DNA of 64,000 bases, from positions 124,001 to 188,000 of the forward strand of contig NZ_JNJC01000001.1 in the NCBI RefSeq assembly GCF_000701525.1, in the 5' to 3' direction. The notes beneath the pieces were generated by a model. That model had not been told where the DNA came from. It ran no database searches and saw only the letters and a list, made by a program, of their open reading frames with translations. Shown piece by piece: positions 39,849 to 53,144 of the stretch. The translations under genes were made by a program, and so were the position numbers. This DNA is from Mesoplasma grammopterae ATCC 49580 (GTDB lineage Bacteria > Bacillota_I > Bacilli_A > Mycoplasmatales > Mycoplasmataceae). Every line of letters begins with the position of its first letter. Positions within the stretch are counted from its first letter, which is position 1.

Positions 39849-39915
39849 TTTATTCTCCTCTTTTTTCTTTACAATATATATTTTAACTCTTTTATATAAA
39901 TTATTAAATTAATAA

Positions 39916-39942
39916 CAAAAAAAATACCCCAAAGGGTATTTA
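39916..39942 (-). terminator. Intrinsic terminator after gap
   Basis: Minus strand AAATACCC-TTTG-GGGTATTT followed by a T run, between gap and pgk. It would make pgk expression partly independent. Confidence 0.8.
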
Positions 39943-39961
39943 AATTTATTAATTCTAGGAA

Positions 39962-40975
<1,014 letters not shown>

Positions 40976-41029
40976 ATATTTTATCCTCTCTTGTAATATC
41001 TATACAATAATAATTTTACACTCTTAAAT

Positions 41030-41077
41030 AAAAAAGAACAAATTTTTCAAAAAAATCTTTGAAAAATTATGTTCTTT
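41030..41077 (-). terminator. Long intrinsic terminator after dnaI
   Basis: On the minus strand AAAGAACA..AATTTTTCAAA pairs with TTTGAAAAATT.TGTTCTTT over more than 15 bp, followed by TTTATTT. The base of the stem overlaps the last codons of dnaI. Confidence 0.8.
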
Positions 41078-42002
41078 TAGATTGTTTTCCCATTAGTGTT
41101 ACAAATGTTGTTAAAGTTGTTATTCTTTCTTTTAGTCTAGCTACTTTGATAACTTCAATTTCTTTATTATTTTTATTTATATTATAAATTTTATCTAGTT
41201 CATAAAACGTAAAATTTGAAGACATAAAAGTAAGTTTTTTTCTATTCATTCTGTAATTCAAAATTATATATCATAAATTATCTCTTGTTCAGCTTGAAAC
41301 CATTTCACCAGCAAAGTCATCTATAAATAAAATGTCAGCTTTTTTCATTTGATCAATATATGGAATAGAAGAATTAGAGTTTTTACTAAACTGTTCCTTA
41401 CATTTTTCTATTATATCTGGTGCAGTACAAAAAAATACTTTGGCTTCTCTTTTTGCTGCTTCATTGGCTAGTGTTTTTAACATTGTTGTTTTACCAATAC
41501 CAGGGTTACCATGTAAATAAACTCCCTTAATATTTATTCGATCAATATTTTTTATGTCTTTAATATAATCAACAACTAATTTTCCTGAATTTTTTATTAT
41601 CAATTCTCGCTCTTGAATTTCTTCAGCACTAAAAAAGTTTTCAGTTTTTAGATCTTCTAAATAATTCTTTACTGTCTTAGGAAACGCATCTACACTAAAG
41701 TCTTTATAAATATAATTATTTTTAATTGTTTGGTTTTTATTTTCATATAAAAAATGAGCACAAGGTGAAGAACTTAAATAAAAGTTTGAATTTTTAAAAG
41801 TTAAGTTTAATTGTCGCCCCCTAATTCTTTGCTTACATTCCTTTATTGGACCAGTTGAGCATTCTGTATAGTCGGATACAAATTCAAATAAAATAATAAA
41901 ATTTTGTTTTAAAACATCATCTGTTATTTCATGAGATTCATTTTTGCTATTTTCAATTAAATTTGCAATAACTCTATTATCTTTAAAAATTTGAATATCC
42001 AT
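41067..42002 (-). CDS. dnaI: Primosomal helicase loader DnaI
   Basis: DnaI loads the replicative helicase together with DnaB and DnaD in Firmicutes. The 311-aa product has an N-terminal zinc-type region with CSTGPIKECKQR (two Cys) and a further Cys in SSSPCAHFLYE, as in DnaI. The C-terminal AAA+ domain has Walker A LHGNPGIGKTTML and Walker B ILFIDDFAGEMVSSW. TGA codons encode Trp near residue 238 and 243. It starts 7 bases after the dnaB stop, forming the conserved dnaB-dnaI pair, and ends in a long terminator. Confidence 0.93.
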
Positions 42003-42009
42003 ATTCGAC

Positions 42010-43194
42010 CTACCATTCTATATCTATATTTTGTTCCATTACGAATTCTGTTGTTTGTTGGTTAGCATATGTATAATTTTGATCTTCAACATTTTTATCA
42101 GTTCTTTTGCTAACATTTTTCAAATATGTATAAAGTTCTCTTGTTGTAGAAATTTGTTTGTTTTTTAAAGATTCAACTATTTTTACAACATAGTTATAAA
42201 TAAATTTTTTATTATTTTTTAAGTATGAATAACTAATCAAACAATTTAATATTCCATCAGATAAGTTGTATCTTGTTTTAAGCGAACTAATTATATCAAT
42301 AACGTTTTGATCTGCTTCAACGTCCATACATTTATTATAGAATGTAAGTCATTCTGTAGAATTAAAACTATTAATAATATTTATGTCATCATCTGATAAA
42401 TCGTTTCCAAAAGTTTTTCTTATAAATTCTTTTGATATAGCTTTAAACTCAATATTTAAAGCTATTCAATCAATTTCTTTAATTGATTTTTTATAATGGT
42501 TTACTAGTAGTTCAGCTATAAATTTTATACTAAATTCTTTTTTTAGTAGAAGCGCATCTAAATTTGATTTTACGCTTTCATTAAATTCTATTAAAACACC
42601 TTTTTTTACCAAAATGTTATTTAACTCAAATAAGTTAAGCATTTCTTCACAAATATAAACATCTTTTTTTATTGTTTCAACAGCTTGTTCAATATCAATT
42701 AAATCTAATTCGTTGTCTTCATTGTTTTCAAACAGATCTTCAACTTCATAATCTAGATCATCAATATTAAATTCTTTATTCTTAAATTGTAAATGCGCTA
42801 GTTCAAAGTTTTCTTCACCAACTTTTTTTAGTAGTCACCCTCTTGTGGCTTGATTCTCAAAGAATTGCTTTGGAGACAACGGTAAGTTTACTACAATTGC
42901 CATGTTTCCACTTTTTTTAGATTTGAAACATTTAATCAATTTAAGTTTTGAAAGTTTCCCTAAATTTTTCTTTAGCTGTTTTTCAGGTGATGCTGTTATT
43001 AATGCTATTCTTTCTAAAGTAAAAGGTGATGAATTCAATTTTTTACTTCAGTTACTTTCTAATATTAAAGTATTATATAGTCCAATGGCTGATGAACCTA
43101 TGATGGGCTGGTATAAATTAAAAAGAACTTCATGATCAATTTTTGATAATTCTTTTGATCAGTGAATTAAATACTTACGATTTAAAATGTTCAT
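42010..43194 (-). CDS. dnaB: DnaB-like replication initiation / membrane attachment protein
   Basis: The Firmicutes DnaB (not the helicase) helps DnaD and DnaI load the helicase at the origin. The 394-aa product starts MNILNRKYLIHWSKELSKID and contains a winged-helix-like region (TLERIALITASPEKQLKKNLGKL) and a C-terminal DnaB/DnaD-type helical domain with YNLSDGILNCLISYSYLKNNKKF, similar to the DDBH2 motif region YxxxGI.L..ii. The last residue is a Trp encoded by TGG, directly before TAG, one of the rare TGG codons here. RBS before 43194 is AGGGGG. The call is supported by the dnaI neighbour. Confidence 0.85.
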
Positions 43195-43296
43195 ACCATA
43201 CCCCCTTGATACAAATATAAATATAAAATAAAAAAATATGAAAAAATTAATAATTTATATAGACTTTTTAATTATTTTTTGTTGTGTTTATAAACA

Positions 43297-43325
43297 TTAA
43301 AAAAACCTATGTTAAACATAGATTT
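43297..43325 (-). terminator. Intrinsic terminator after mutM
   Basis: Minus strand CTATGTT-T-AACATAG followed by GTTTTTTT. It ends the polA-mutM transcript before the dnaB promoter region. Confidence 0.75.
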
Positions 43326-43355
43326 ATTTTGTGTTTTCCACATTTCCACAAAAAG

Positions 43356-44183
43356 CTAGTGTTGACATTTTGTACAAAAGTATGTTCCACGGCCTGCAAC
43401 TTGTTTTTTTAATATCTTTGTCCCACAAACAAAACATTTCTCGTCTTTTCTTAAGTGCACTTTTAATTCATGTTGGAATTGACCAGTTTCACCATCTCCA
43501 GATTTATAACTATGTATTGAAGTCCCCTTTAAATTGATAGCTTTTTCTAATATTGCATTAGAAAACTTGATAATTTTTTTAAGTTCTTCATCTGTTAATG
43601 TTTTTGTTATTCTTTCTGGATTAATACCTGCTGCAAATAAAATTTCGTTTGCATATATATTACCAATTCCACAAAGAACACTTTGATCTAATATAAAAGC
43701 CTTAACTAAAGAATTAGATTTAATCGCTTTTTCTTTTAGATATTTAAAAGAAGGTTGATTATTTAATGGCTCTGGACCTAATTTATCCATTCCGCTTTTT
43801 TCTTTATAATTTTCTTTATCTCAAATCTCAATTGTTCCAAATTTTCTAGAATCATAATATTTTAAATATTCGCCGTTTGATAGCTCAAACTGTAATCTTA
43901 AATGGTTTGCATTATAAATATCTATTTCTTTTTTTGAAATACTTCATTTACCTTCCATTCTCAAATGACTTATAATAATTTGATTTGAAAGTTCAAACAT
44001 TAAATATTTTCCATAATTTGAAACATTGAATATTTTTTGATTTGAAACATTTTTATAAAAATCTTTAATTTCATTTCTTCAAATCATTTTTTCAAAAAAA
44101 CATTCTGCATTTAAAATTGTTGTATTTGCTACTCTTTTGTTTAAAAAAACAGCAACCGTTCTAACCTCTGGTAGTTCTGGCAT
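43356..44183 (-). CDS. mutM: Formamidopyrimidine-DNA glycosylase
   Basis: Removes oxidised purines such as 8-oxoguanine and nicks the abasic site. The 275-aa product starts MPELPEVRTV, giving the catalytic Pro2 and Glu3. It has the helix-two-turn-helix region (DQSVLCGIGNIYANEILFAAGI, including the N-x-Y-A-x-E motif) and a C-terminal zinc finger with CxxC in CFVCG and FCTKC. The first Met position is fixed by the requirement for Pro2. TGA Trp codons occur near residues 36 and 120. It follows polA by 17 bases, a repair pair also seen in other Firmicutes. Confidence 0.96.
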
Positions 44184-44200
44184 TTTTCCCACTCCTTAAA

Positions 44201-46888
44201 TTATTTTAACTCAAATCAATTATTACCTTTAGACTTATTAACTTCAAGTTTAACTTCTATTGGTTGTTCTTCTTTTTGAACTATTTTTGATAAATCAACA
44301 AAAGCATTTTTCATGCATTCTTCAACTATTTTGACTGCTAATGATTCTTCGCTTTCAAAAATTTCAAAAATGATTTCATCATGAATTTGTGCAGTCATAA
44401 AACTTTTAAGATTATTTTTAGTAAATTCTTTATGTATATTATTCATTGCTACTTTTAATATATCAGCAGCAGTCCCTTGAATTGGCATATTTACAGCTAT
44501 TCTATTTCCAAAGTTTTTTACCATGAAATTAGAAGACGTCAATTCACTAACAATTCTTCTTCTGTTTGCGTAAGTTTCAGCATATCCATTAACAGTTGCC
44601 TGGTTTATTAAACTATTCTTATATGTCATAAGTTTTGGAAATGAAAGATAATAATCATCAATAAATCTTTTGGCTTCAGGAATTGATATTTTTAAGTCAT
44701 TACTTAACCCAAAGTCACTTAGGCCATATATGATTCCAAAGTTAAAGACTTTGGCTATTCTTCTTTGATCACTTGTAATTTCTTTATTTTCTTCTAATTT
44801 AAATATTTTTCTAGCAGCTTCAGCATGAACATCTCTATCATTCTCAAAAATATTTAATAAAGTGTCTTCTTGCCCTAACTGGGCCAAAACTCTAAGCTCA
44901 ATTTGTGAATAATCAAAACTAAAAAATTTTGTTTCATTATTTGAAATGAATATTTTACGTGCTTCTCTTTGCAATTCATCTTTAACAGATATATTTTGAA
45001 TATTTGGTTCAGATGAAGATAATCTTCCTGTGTTAGTAAGTGTTTGATTAAATATAGTATGAACTTTATTATCATCAAAAATAAATTTTTCAAAACCTCT
45101 AAGATATGTTGAATATAGTTTATTTAATTTTCTATGTTCTAATAATAAATTTATAACTGGGTGTAAATGTATTATTTTTTCCAAAGCTTCTTTATCTGTA
45201 CTTTGTTTTTTATTTGATGGTAAACCAATTTGGTCAAATAATAATTCTTTAATTTGTTTTGGCGAACTGAAGTTAAAATTTTCGCTTATTTGATCTTTTA
45301 ATATTACTTGCATTTTCTCTTCTAATTCTTCAATTAAAAAAAGTGTTCTTGCTGTTTGTTTATCTAATTCAACTTTATCAATTAAAATACCTTTTTGTTC
45401 CATATTAAATAAAACTTCAACTAAAGGAAGTTCGATTTTTTCGTATAGATCAAATTGGTTATTTTCTTTCAATAAATTTATTATTGGTTTATGTGTTGAG
45501 TAAAGTAATTCTAACTTTCCAACAATAAATTTTGCTTTTGATGCAGTATCTATTTCTTTATTTTGCTTTACACCTTTACCATAGAAAAGTTCGTCTTCCT
45601 CAACAAATAATTCTGTTTCTACTATATTAGCTAAATTTTGAATTCTAGAAGTCACATTAGGATTTAAAACATAAGAAGCAATCATTGCATCATAAGTAAA
45701 ACTAGAAAACGAAAATTTTATATTATTGTTTCTTAAAAGAGTTACTGTTTTCTTAATGTCATAAGTATTTTTTTTAAAATGATCATTTAAGAAAAATTGT
45801 TCAAGTTCTAAATCATTTATTATGTCATTTAAGTAAAAGAATCCTTTTTCATTACAAATGGCTAATCCTAATACCTGTCCTTTATGATAGTTTTCATCTA
45901 TTGATTCAATATATAAAAAGTTTGTTTCAGAAGAAAATTCATTATTTCATTTTTTTAATTCATTAAACTTTATTTCTTCTTTGTTAATTTGTTCATCTTT
46001 TCCGTTAATATTGCCAACTCTAGTAGATAATCTTTTTACTAATGAATTCATTTCATATTTTTCTAAAAAATTAATAAGTCCATTTAAATTTAAATTTATT
46101 GGTTCAAAAACCAAATTTTCTATTTCTACTTCACAATTTATTGTTGCTATTTCTTTGCATAAAATTGCTGAGTCTTTTCCGTTAATAAGTTTTTCTTGTA
46201 ATTTACCTGATATAGAATCAATATTTTCATATATTCCTTCTATAGTTTGGAATTCTTTTAATAATTTAATTGCGGTTTTCTCACCAACACCTTCAACTCC
46301 TTTAAGATTGTCTGAAGGATCACCCATAAGCCCTTTTAAATCAACAACATTTTTTGGAGCTACTTCTCATTTTTCTAATAATTCTGCTTCTCCAAATAAT
46401 TCTAGATTTGATGTTCCAGTTTTTGGCAATAATATTTTTGTTTTATCACTAATCAATTGAAACATATCTTTATCACTAGTTAATATTTCAACTTCAAATT
46501 CACTAAAATTATTTTCTAAAGTTTTTGACATGGTTCCAATTAAATCATCAGCTTCATAGTTTTCTTTTTCTCATCAAGAAATATTTGATGAATCTAAAAA
46601 TTCTCTAACAATTTGAAATTGGGGAATTAAATCTTCAGGAGTTGCTGATCTTCCTGCTTTATAATTTTCTAACTTATCATGTCTGAAAGTTTTCTTTGAT
46701 TTATCAAAAGCTACTTTTACATCATAATAGTTTCTATCACTTATTAAACTAGTTAGCATATTCGCAAAAGAAAAAATTGCATTGGTTGGTATACCAGTTG
46801 TTGTTTTTAAAACTGGTCCTGCGTATGCACTTGCATAATATGCTCTAAATAATAATGAGTTTCCATCTACTAATAAAATTTTCTTCAT
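44201..46888 (-). CDS. polA: DNA polymerase I
   Basis: Repair and Okazaki-fragment processing polymerase. The 895-aa product has an N-terminal 5' nuclease domain (LLVDGNSLLFRAYY, residues 1-290, with GDPSDNLKGVEGVGEKTA), a central degenerate 3'-5' exonuclease-like region and the polymerase domain with TNTGRLSSSEPNIQNI, FSFDYSQIELRVLAQL (motif A), RRIAKVFNFGIIYG (motif B) and TAQIHDEIIFE (motif C). The 3'-5' exo D-x-E motifs are not evident, as in Bacillus Pol I, so proofreading is unlikely. Trp codons are TGA. It starts 16 bases after the dnaE stop and runs into mutM. Confidence 0.96.
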
Positions 46889-46904
46889 AATTCCCTCTTT
46901 TCAA

Positions 46905-49883
46905 TTAAACCGGTTTAACTATAGATTCAAGTATTCCTGTTATTTTGTTCTTATATTTTTGTGTTCTTATTTTTAAAACATAATTTTTGTTAGTAACTAA
47001 ATCATATTGTAAATTTTCAAAGTTTGATGAAAATACTGTTAAGTCAATTGATTCGGTGTCATCAAAAACAGTTACAAAAGCCATATTTTTTTGATTCTTA
47101 TCTTTAATAACTCTAATTCCTGAAATTTGACCAATTATATTTACGTCATTCATATTTTCAACTAATTTAATAATGTCATTTGGTTTAAAAAACGCATTTT
47201 CATTTTTTAATTTTGTTAATGGGTTTGAAGATATATAAAAACCAAAAACTTCCTTTTCATAATTTGATTCAACTTCTTCATTTAATTCTTCTTCAAATAA
47301 ATTTTCTATTTTAGTTTGTTTATCTAATGATATATTTTCATTGAACGCCATCATAGCACTAAAAATAAAGTCCTTATTAGCTACCATAGTTGATTTATTA
47401 TACCCAAAACAATCAAAGCTTCCTGCTTTTGCTAATAAAGTATAATTTGACTCATTTAAACCTTTATTTTTCATATAAAAGAAAAAATTATTTAAATCAT
47501 CAAATAAATTTGAGTGTTCTTCATAAACTTTATTTAGAGTTGTTATAAAATCTCTACCAATACCCTTAATTAATGTAAGAGGCATGTAAATTCTGTTTTC
47601 TGAACTTGTGTAATTTAATTTTATAGTGCCTTCAAGTTTTTTATTTATTGCAGGCTTCACAGATGGTTTAATAACCTCTATGCCAAATTGTTTTACTTCT
47701 TTAATATATCTGCTAGTTTTGCTTGGATTACCAACTACACCATTTAATAGTGCTGTATAAAATTCAGCTGGATAATGTGCTTTAAATCAAGCCAATCAAT
47801 AACCAATGTAAGAATACGCTATTGCATGTGATTTGTTAAAACCATATTTTGCAAATTGTTCAATTCAGTTTCAAATCGCAACAGCTTTTTCATTTGAATA
47901 ATTATTTGCCATTGCATTATTAATAAATTCATCTTTGACTTCCATCATATATTCAATTTGTTTTTTACCCATTGCTCTTCTTACAATATCAGCTTTACCT
48001 AATGAAAAATTTCCTACTAATTGTAGTATTTGCATAACTTGTTCTTGATAAACAATCACACCATAGGTTGGTAATAAGATATTTGCCAAACTTTTATCTA
48101 TCAAAGACACTCTTCTATTATTCTTGTTATTTATGTAATCTGGTATCATTTCTTGCGGACCAGGTCTGTATAATGAGGAAGCTGCAGAAATATCATTTAT
48201 ATTATTAACCTTCATATCAATTATTAAATTAGTCATACCTTGAGATTCTAGTTGAAATATACCTGTTGTATTTCCTTCTCTAAGAATTTTAAATGTTTTA
48301 GCATCATTTAAATCAATTTTTGAAAGTGTAAAATCTTCATTGTAATTTTTCTTTACAAGATCTAAAATTTCTTTTAAAGTAGTTAAATTTCTTAGCCCTA
48401 ATAAATCCATTTTGATTAGACCGATATCTTCTAAATAATTCATATCAAATTGAGTCTGATATATTCCATTTAATGATTGCCTAATAGGTAAAACGCTTCT
48501 TAGATCAATATCACTTATTATTATACCAGCAGCATGTGTACCTGTTTGTCTAGGACAACCTATTAATTTTTCAACAAGTTTAAATATATTTTTAAATTCA
48601 GCTTTTTCACTATATTCTTTTATTAATTTTTGTGATTTAAGTATTTCATCAAAACTTAAATAATCATCTGTTAGGGATTTTGTTATAAGGTTAACCAAAT
48701 TCATGTCAATTTGATAAATTCTACAAGCATCTCTGAAAGCTGATTTAAATGCGATTGTTTGATAAGTAACTATTGTTGCAACATTATATTTTCCGTATTT
48801 CTCAAATAAGTACTCAATAACTTCATCTCTTCTGTTATCTTGAAAATCTATATCAATATCTGGCATTGTGATACGCTCAGGATTTAAGAATCTTTCAAAT
48901 AGTAAATTATATTCAATTGGGTCAATCGTTGTGATTCTTAATAAAAAGGATACTAAACTACCTGCTGCACTACCCCTACCAGGACCAACAATTATGTCAT
49001 TTCTTCTAGCAAAAGAAACATAGTCATGAACTATCAAGAAGTAATCTGCAAAACCAGTTTTTTCAATAACACTTAATTCATGATTTAATCTTTGAATATA
49101 TTCTTCTTTAATTGGTTTATGTTTAACATTTTTGAAATAATGTTGTAATCCCGCTAGACATTTTTGTTTAAGGTATGAAAAACTAGGCATATTATCAGGC
49201 GCTATAAATTTTGCCATATGTTTCTTATTATCTTCAAAAATATTAAGATTAACATTATCACTAATATATTTACCTATTTCTTCAGAATTAGGAAAAATTT
49301 GAGATATTTCATCTTCATATGGATATGCTTCATTAATTTTGTATATCTTATTTGCTTCTGTGATTGTTAAATTATTTTTTAAAGCAAAAAGACCTTTATA
49401 AAGATCTTGTTCATCATCAGAAATATATCTTATAGGGTTAAAAAATATTTTTTTATCATTTGTATTTATAATTTCAGCATTATTAAAAAATTCATCTTTA
49501 TTATCAACGTTAGTTATCAAAAATGAATTATTATCAACATATTTTTTTAAGAGATCAAAAATTTCTTCATCATTCAATTTAACATCTTCATTTAAATCCG
49601 AAGAAATGATACATGTATATTTATAAGCTGCTTTATTTTTTGGAATTAAAGTAATTATTTTTTTATCATTTAATTCAATTGATAATCCTATAATAGGCTT
49701 AATGTTTTCTTTTAAGGCTTTTTGAAAAAATTCAGCTACCCCATACATAGTTTTATTTTCGCAATAAAATAAATGTTTAAATCCTTCATTTTTCGCAAAA
49801 GAAATATAGTCATTAATTTTTATTAATGACTCTTGAAAATTATAAACACTACGCACATTTATTAGGGGTATGAAATTTGACAT
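46905..49883 (-). CDS. dnaE: DNA polymerase III alpha subunit, DnaE type
   Basis: C-family replicative polymerase. The 992-aa product has GPGRGSAAGSLVSFLL and the catalytic MPDIDIDFQDNRRDEV motif, then VYQEQVMQIL and the helix-hairpin-helix segment near residue 800, ending with an OB domain (IIGQISGIRV). The N-terminal PHP domain is degraded: the first metal motif HxHSxYS reads NVRSVYNF, so PHP metal-dependent activity is probably lost. Firmicutes usually carry both DnaE and PolC; PolC is not in this window. The start at 49883 has AAGGAGGAT directly in front, and the longer frame upstream lies within thiI. It overlaps thiI by one base (TAATG). Confidence 0.95.
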
Positions 49884-51085
49884 TAATCCTCCTTGTTGAT
49901 TTCTTCTGTGAAACTCCCATTTCAAAAAACAAATTTCTGTATTTTATTTTCCATTGTATAATCCAATAGTTCATTTCAGAGAATAGCATTTTCTTGTTGT
50001 TCAGCCATTCATTTTTTAGGTTTTGTAACTGGTTGTTTTGGTACAAATAATGAACATGCATCATCAAAAGGCAAAATAGAAGTCTCATAAGATTTAATAA
50101 ATTTAGAAATTAATATGATTTCTTCTTTGTCATATGTTAGAACTGGTCTTAAAATAGGTAGTTCACTTGTTGAATTTATTACATCAATACTTTGAATTGT
50201 TTGAGAAGCAACTTGTCCTAAGCTTTCACCTGTTATTAAAGCTTCTTGCCCATTTTGTTTTGCTAATTTATTAGCTATACGCATAAACATTCTTCTCATG
50301 ATTGTTATCTTGTAGCTTTCTTCTGGCATATGTTGTAGTTCTTGTAATAACATTGAGAAATCACAAACATAAAGGTTAAATTTCTTTGAATTATATTTTG
50401 AAACAATTTTTGCAAGTTCAAATACTTTATCTAAAGCTTCAGGAGAAGTATGTGGTGGTGTCATAAAATGAATGAAATCAACATGCATACCTCTTTTCAT
50501 TGTTAAGAAAGATGCAACAGGTGAATCTATTCCACCACTTAATAATGAAAGACCTTTACCACTAACTCCTACAGGCAGCCCTTTTAATCCTTCTATTCTT
50601 TTTGAAAAAATTTGAATACCATCTTTTTTAACAAGCACTTCAATTTTTAAATCTGGATTATGAACATCGACAATAAGATTATCCACAGCCTTAAGAACCA
50701 TTGGAGCTAATGCTAACTTTAAGTCTGCACTTGTCATTGGAAAACTTTTATCTTTTCTTGTAATTTCTAGTTTAAATCTTTTATATTCAGATTTTTTGGC
50801 AATCTCAATAACTTTTTCAGCAATTTTATCTAAATCTTTTTCACATTTTTCTATCACTGATAATGAATATATACCAAAAACTGTTTTTAATTCTTCAAGA
50901 ACGTCTTCTAATATTTCTTCTTCTGCATCAATAACTAATGAATTATTATCTTTAATAAATTTAATTTTTGATTGATCAAATTTTTTTAATTTAAATTTTA
51001 TGTTATCCAAAAGTTTGCTAATAAACATGTGTTTATTATTACCTTTTAATGTTAACTCACCATATCTTACTAATATACTTTTCAT
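49883..51085 (-). CDS. thiI: tRNA 4-thiouridine synthetase ThiI
   Basis: Transfers sulfur to U8 of tRNA using ATP and a cysteine desulfurase. The 400-aa product has an N-terminal ferredoxin-like/THUMP domain (residues 1-165, MKSILVRYGELTLKGNN) and a PP-loop ATPase domain with LLSGGIDSPVASF. It ends without the C-terminal rhodanese domain found in enterobacterial ThiI, like the Bacillus enzyme. The conserved Cys in DDACSLFVPKQPVTKP is the candidate catalytic cysteine. The last 33 residues are reached only by reading three TGA as Trp. The stop overlaps the dnaE start, so the two are co-translated, which is an unusual pairing. Confidence 0.92.
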
Positions 51086-51102
51086 TTTTCCTAATTTCTA
51101 TT

Positions 51103-52893
51103 TTAACTAACTGCTATATTTTGAGAATTCAATTTATTTAAAATTAAAACATTGTCTTTTAAACATTCTGTATAGTTTTCTTGCTTTAACTTTTCTAATG
51201 ACTTAGCAATATTTTTATCAATTGATTCTATTCCACCGAAACGATTTAGATATGACAAACTGACTTCTGCTAATTTAGCAAGATATATTGTTGAAGCCAT
51301 ATCATTTTTTAAAATTGCGAAACTAACAATTTTTCCGTCTAAGTACTCAATCATTTCATCAAATACAGGTCTTGATAAAAATGTATCTGGATATACTCTT
51401 ACGTTTTTCTCTGATTTTTCTAGTATTTTAAATCCGTTGTTAATTTGTTCTTGGTATGTTTTTAAAACTGAAATGCTTGGATTTTTAGCAATCATTACTT
51501 CCATAACAACTAACACTTTTTTCAAACTTATATTTCTTGATTGTATCTCATTAATTATTTCTTCTTGTGAAGTCAATTGTGCTCTAATTAATCGCAAATT
51601 TTCAAAAGATAAAAATATTTTAGATATTATGTCCATTAAATTTGAACCTTGTTTTGCATAGTGCAACTTTTGAACAGAAGTTTCACTTAACGCAAATTCA
51701 TTTAATAAATTTGTATATCTTTCTTCCTGATCTTTAATAGTTTGTTCTACAGAAAAAATTCTTGACTTAATTGAATTTATATTATTGTTTGTACCAAACT
51801 TTTTATTTAGATTTCTAATATCCTTAAGAGCAACAACTTCATTTGAAATTGAAGAAAATGCATTTTTAATAACTCTTTGACTAGATTCTATGAATTGTTT
51901 TATTGATGTTTCGTATTTCATATTTATTTCAAATAAACATATTTGAGATAAAAGTCTTCTTGAGTTTTCGTATGCTTTTTCAATATTTATAGAATAAATT
52001 TCTCTTTTAATTGTTTTAACTCAATTTGCGTAAAATCCTGAAATTGAATTAAACTGTGATTTCTTGTTATTTTTTTGTAATTCACTTCCTGCTGTACTTT
52101 CAAAAATTGAACTTCTAATTTCTTCTAATTTATTTTTTAATTGATGATCAATAAGATAAACAATTTTTTCAGTATCATCTAAAATTAATATTAACCTTGA
52201 AATTATTTCATAAGCATCTTTTAAGTTTGAAATTGCTTCATTATATTTTGCATTTTTTATATCTAGACCAGCTGATTCTATATAAAGATTTAAGTTATTA
52301 AAAAAGTTTGAGTTTAAACCATTTGGACTTCATGTATCATTTGTTGAACCATTTCCTGCTTTTATTAATGATTTAATATTGTTTGTTTCTTCTATTACAT
52401 TTATATATCAGTCTCTTGCAATTTTTTGCATTTCAAGAATTTGCTCTATGTTGTTTATAACATCAGCTGTATCAGTTTGTAGTATTTCAGCTCTATCAAA
52501 AATTTTCTTAGCTTTTAAGTAGTTTCTAATTGTTGGTTTAGGGTTATAACTATTTTCATTAAACATTTGAGTTGTTTCAGTAGCTAAAGTAACAAATCTT
52601 TCTGCAAAGATGTTGTAATAATTTCTTAGCATAATATAAAACGTACTTTCTAAATTTCTGTTATCTTTATTTTTAATATATATTCTGTAAATAATTATTA
52701 TTTTTTTAAGTAAAGGTGAAGAATCTACATATGTTAATTTTCTTGAACTTTGATATGTATATTCAACTGTTTTTTTATACAATACAAGGGTAATTAAGGT
52801 TGCTAATAAACCTAATATTGAAATCACAACAAACATAATACCAACTATTAATAAAGCTGTCGGTTTATTTGATAATGTTGACATTAATATCAT
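51103..52893 (-). CDS. EzrA-like coiled-coil membrane protein
   Basis: The product is 596 aa. A single N-terminal membrane segment (about 13-37) precedes a long, nearly continuous helical, coiled-coil-rich region made of short spectrin-like repeats. This is the architecture of EzrA, a regulator of FtsZ-ring assembly. Sequence motifs that would prove EzrA are not obvious, so the name stays tentative. The start at 52893 has GGTGATTTC in front, better placed than the Met three codons later. It is the upstream gene of thiI (17-base gap). The opposite strand carries the rpsD leader and promoter. Several TGA codons encode Trp. Confidence 0.6.
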
Positions 52894-52984
52894 GAAATCA
52901 CCACTTTTCTACTATATATAATTATAACAAATATATTTAACACATTTGTTGTTGAAAGTAATCTACTTTATATATATAATATTA

Positions 52985-53140
52985 AAGTTATTGTTTATAT
53001 TCTGCGGATGAATATTTACTAAAAACTGTTTACACATACTTAAAGTAGTAACTCTTGGCAGTAAGAGCGAATTAGTAAACTGGTTAGTAAGGAATTCATC
53101 AAAGATTATTTTTAATAACGCTTATTTTAAAAAGGAGATA
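52985..53140 (+). promoter_or_regulatory. rpsD leader RNA, candidate S4 autoregulatory element
   Basis: The leader contains a GC-richer island (53050-53105) with TTGGCAGTAAGAGCGAATTAGTAAACTGG. ATTTACTA at about 53010 is complementary to TTAGTAAA near 53072, so alternative long-range pairing is possible. This matches the concept of S4-repressed leaders of Firmicutes. The exact class was not matched base by base. Confidence 0.45.
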
Positions 53141-53144
53141 GCGT

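Noticed and set aside
49884-49925. Earlier start for dnaE adding 14 residues.
   Set aside because: It lies within thiI; the ATG at 49883 has AAGGAGG directly upstream and matches the family start.
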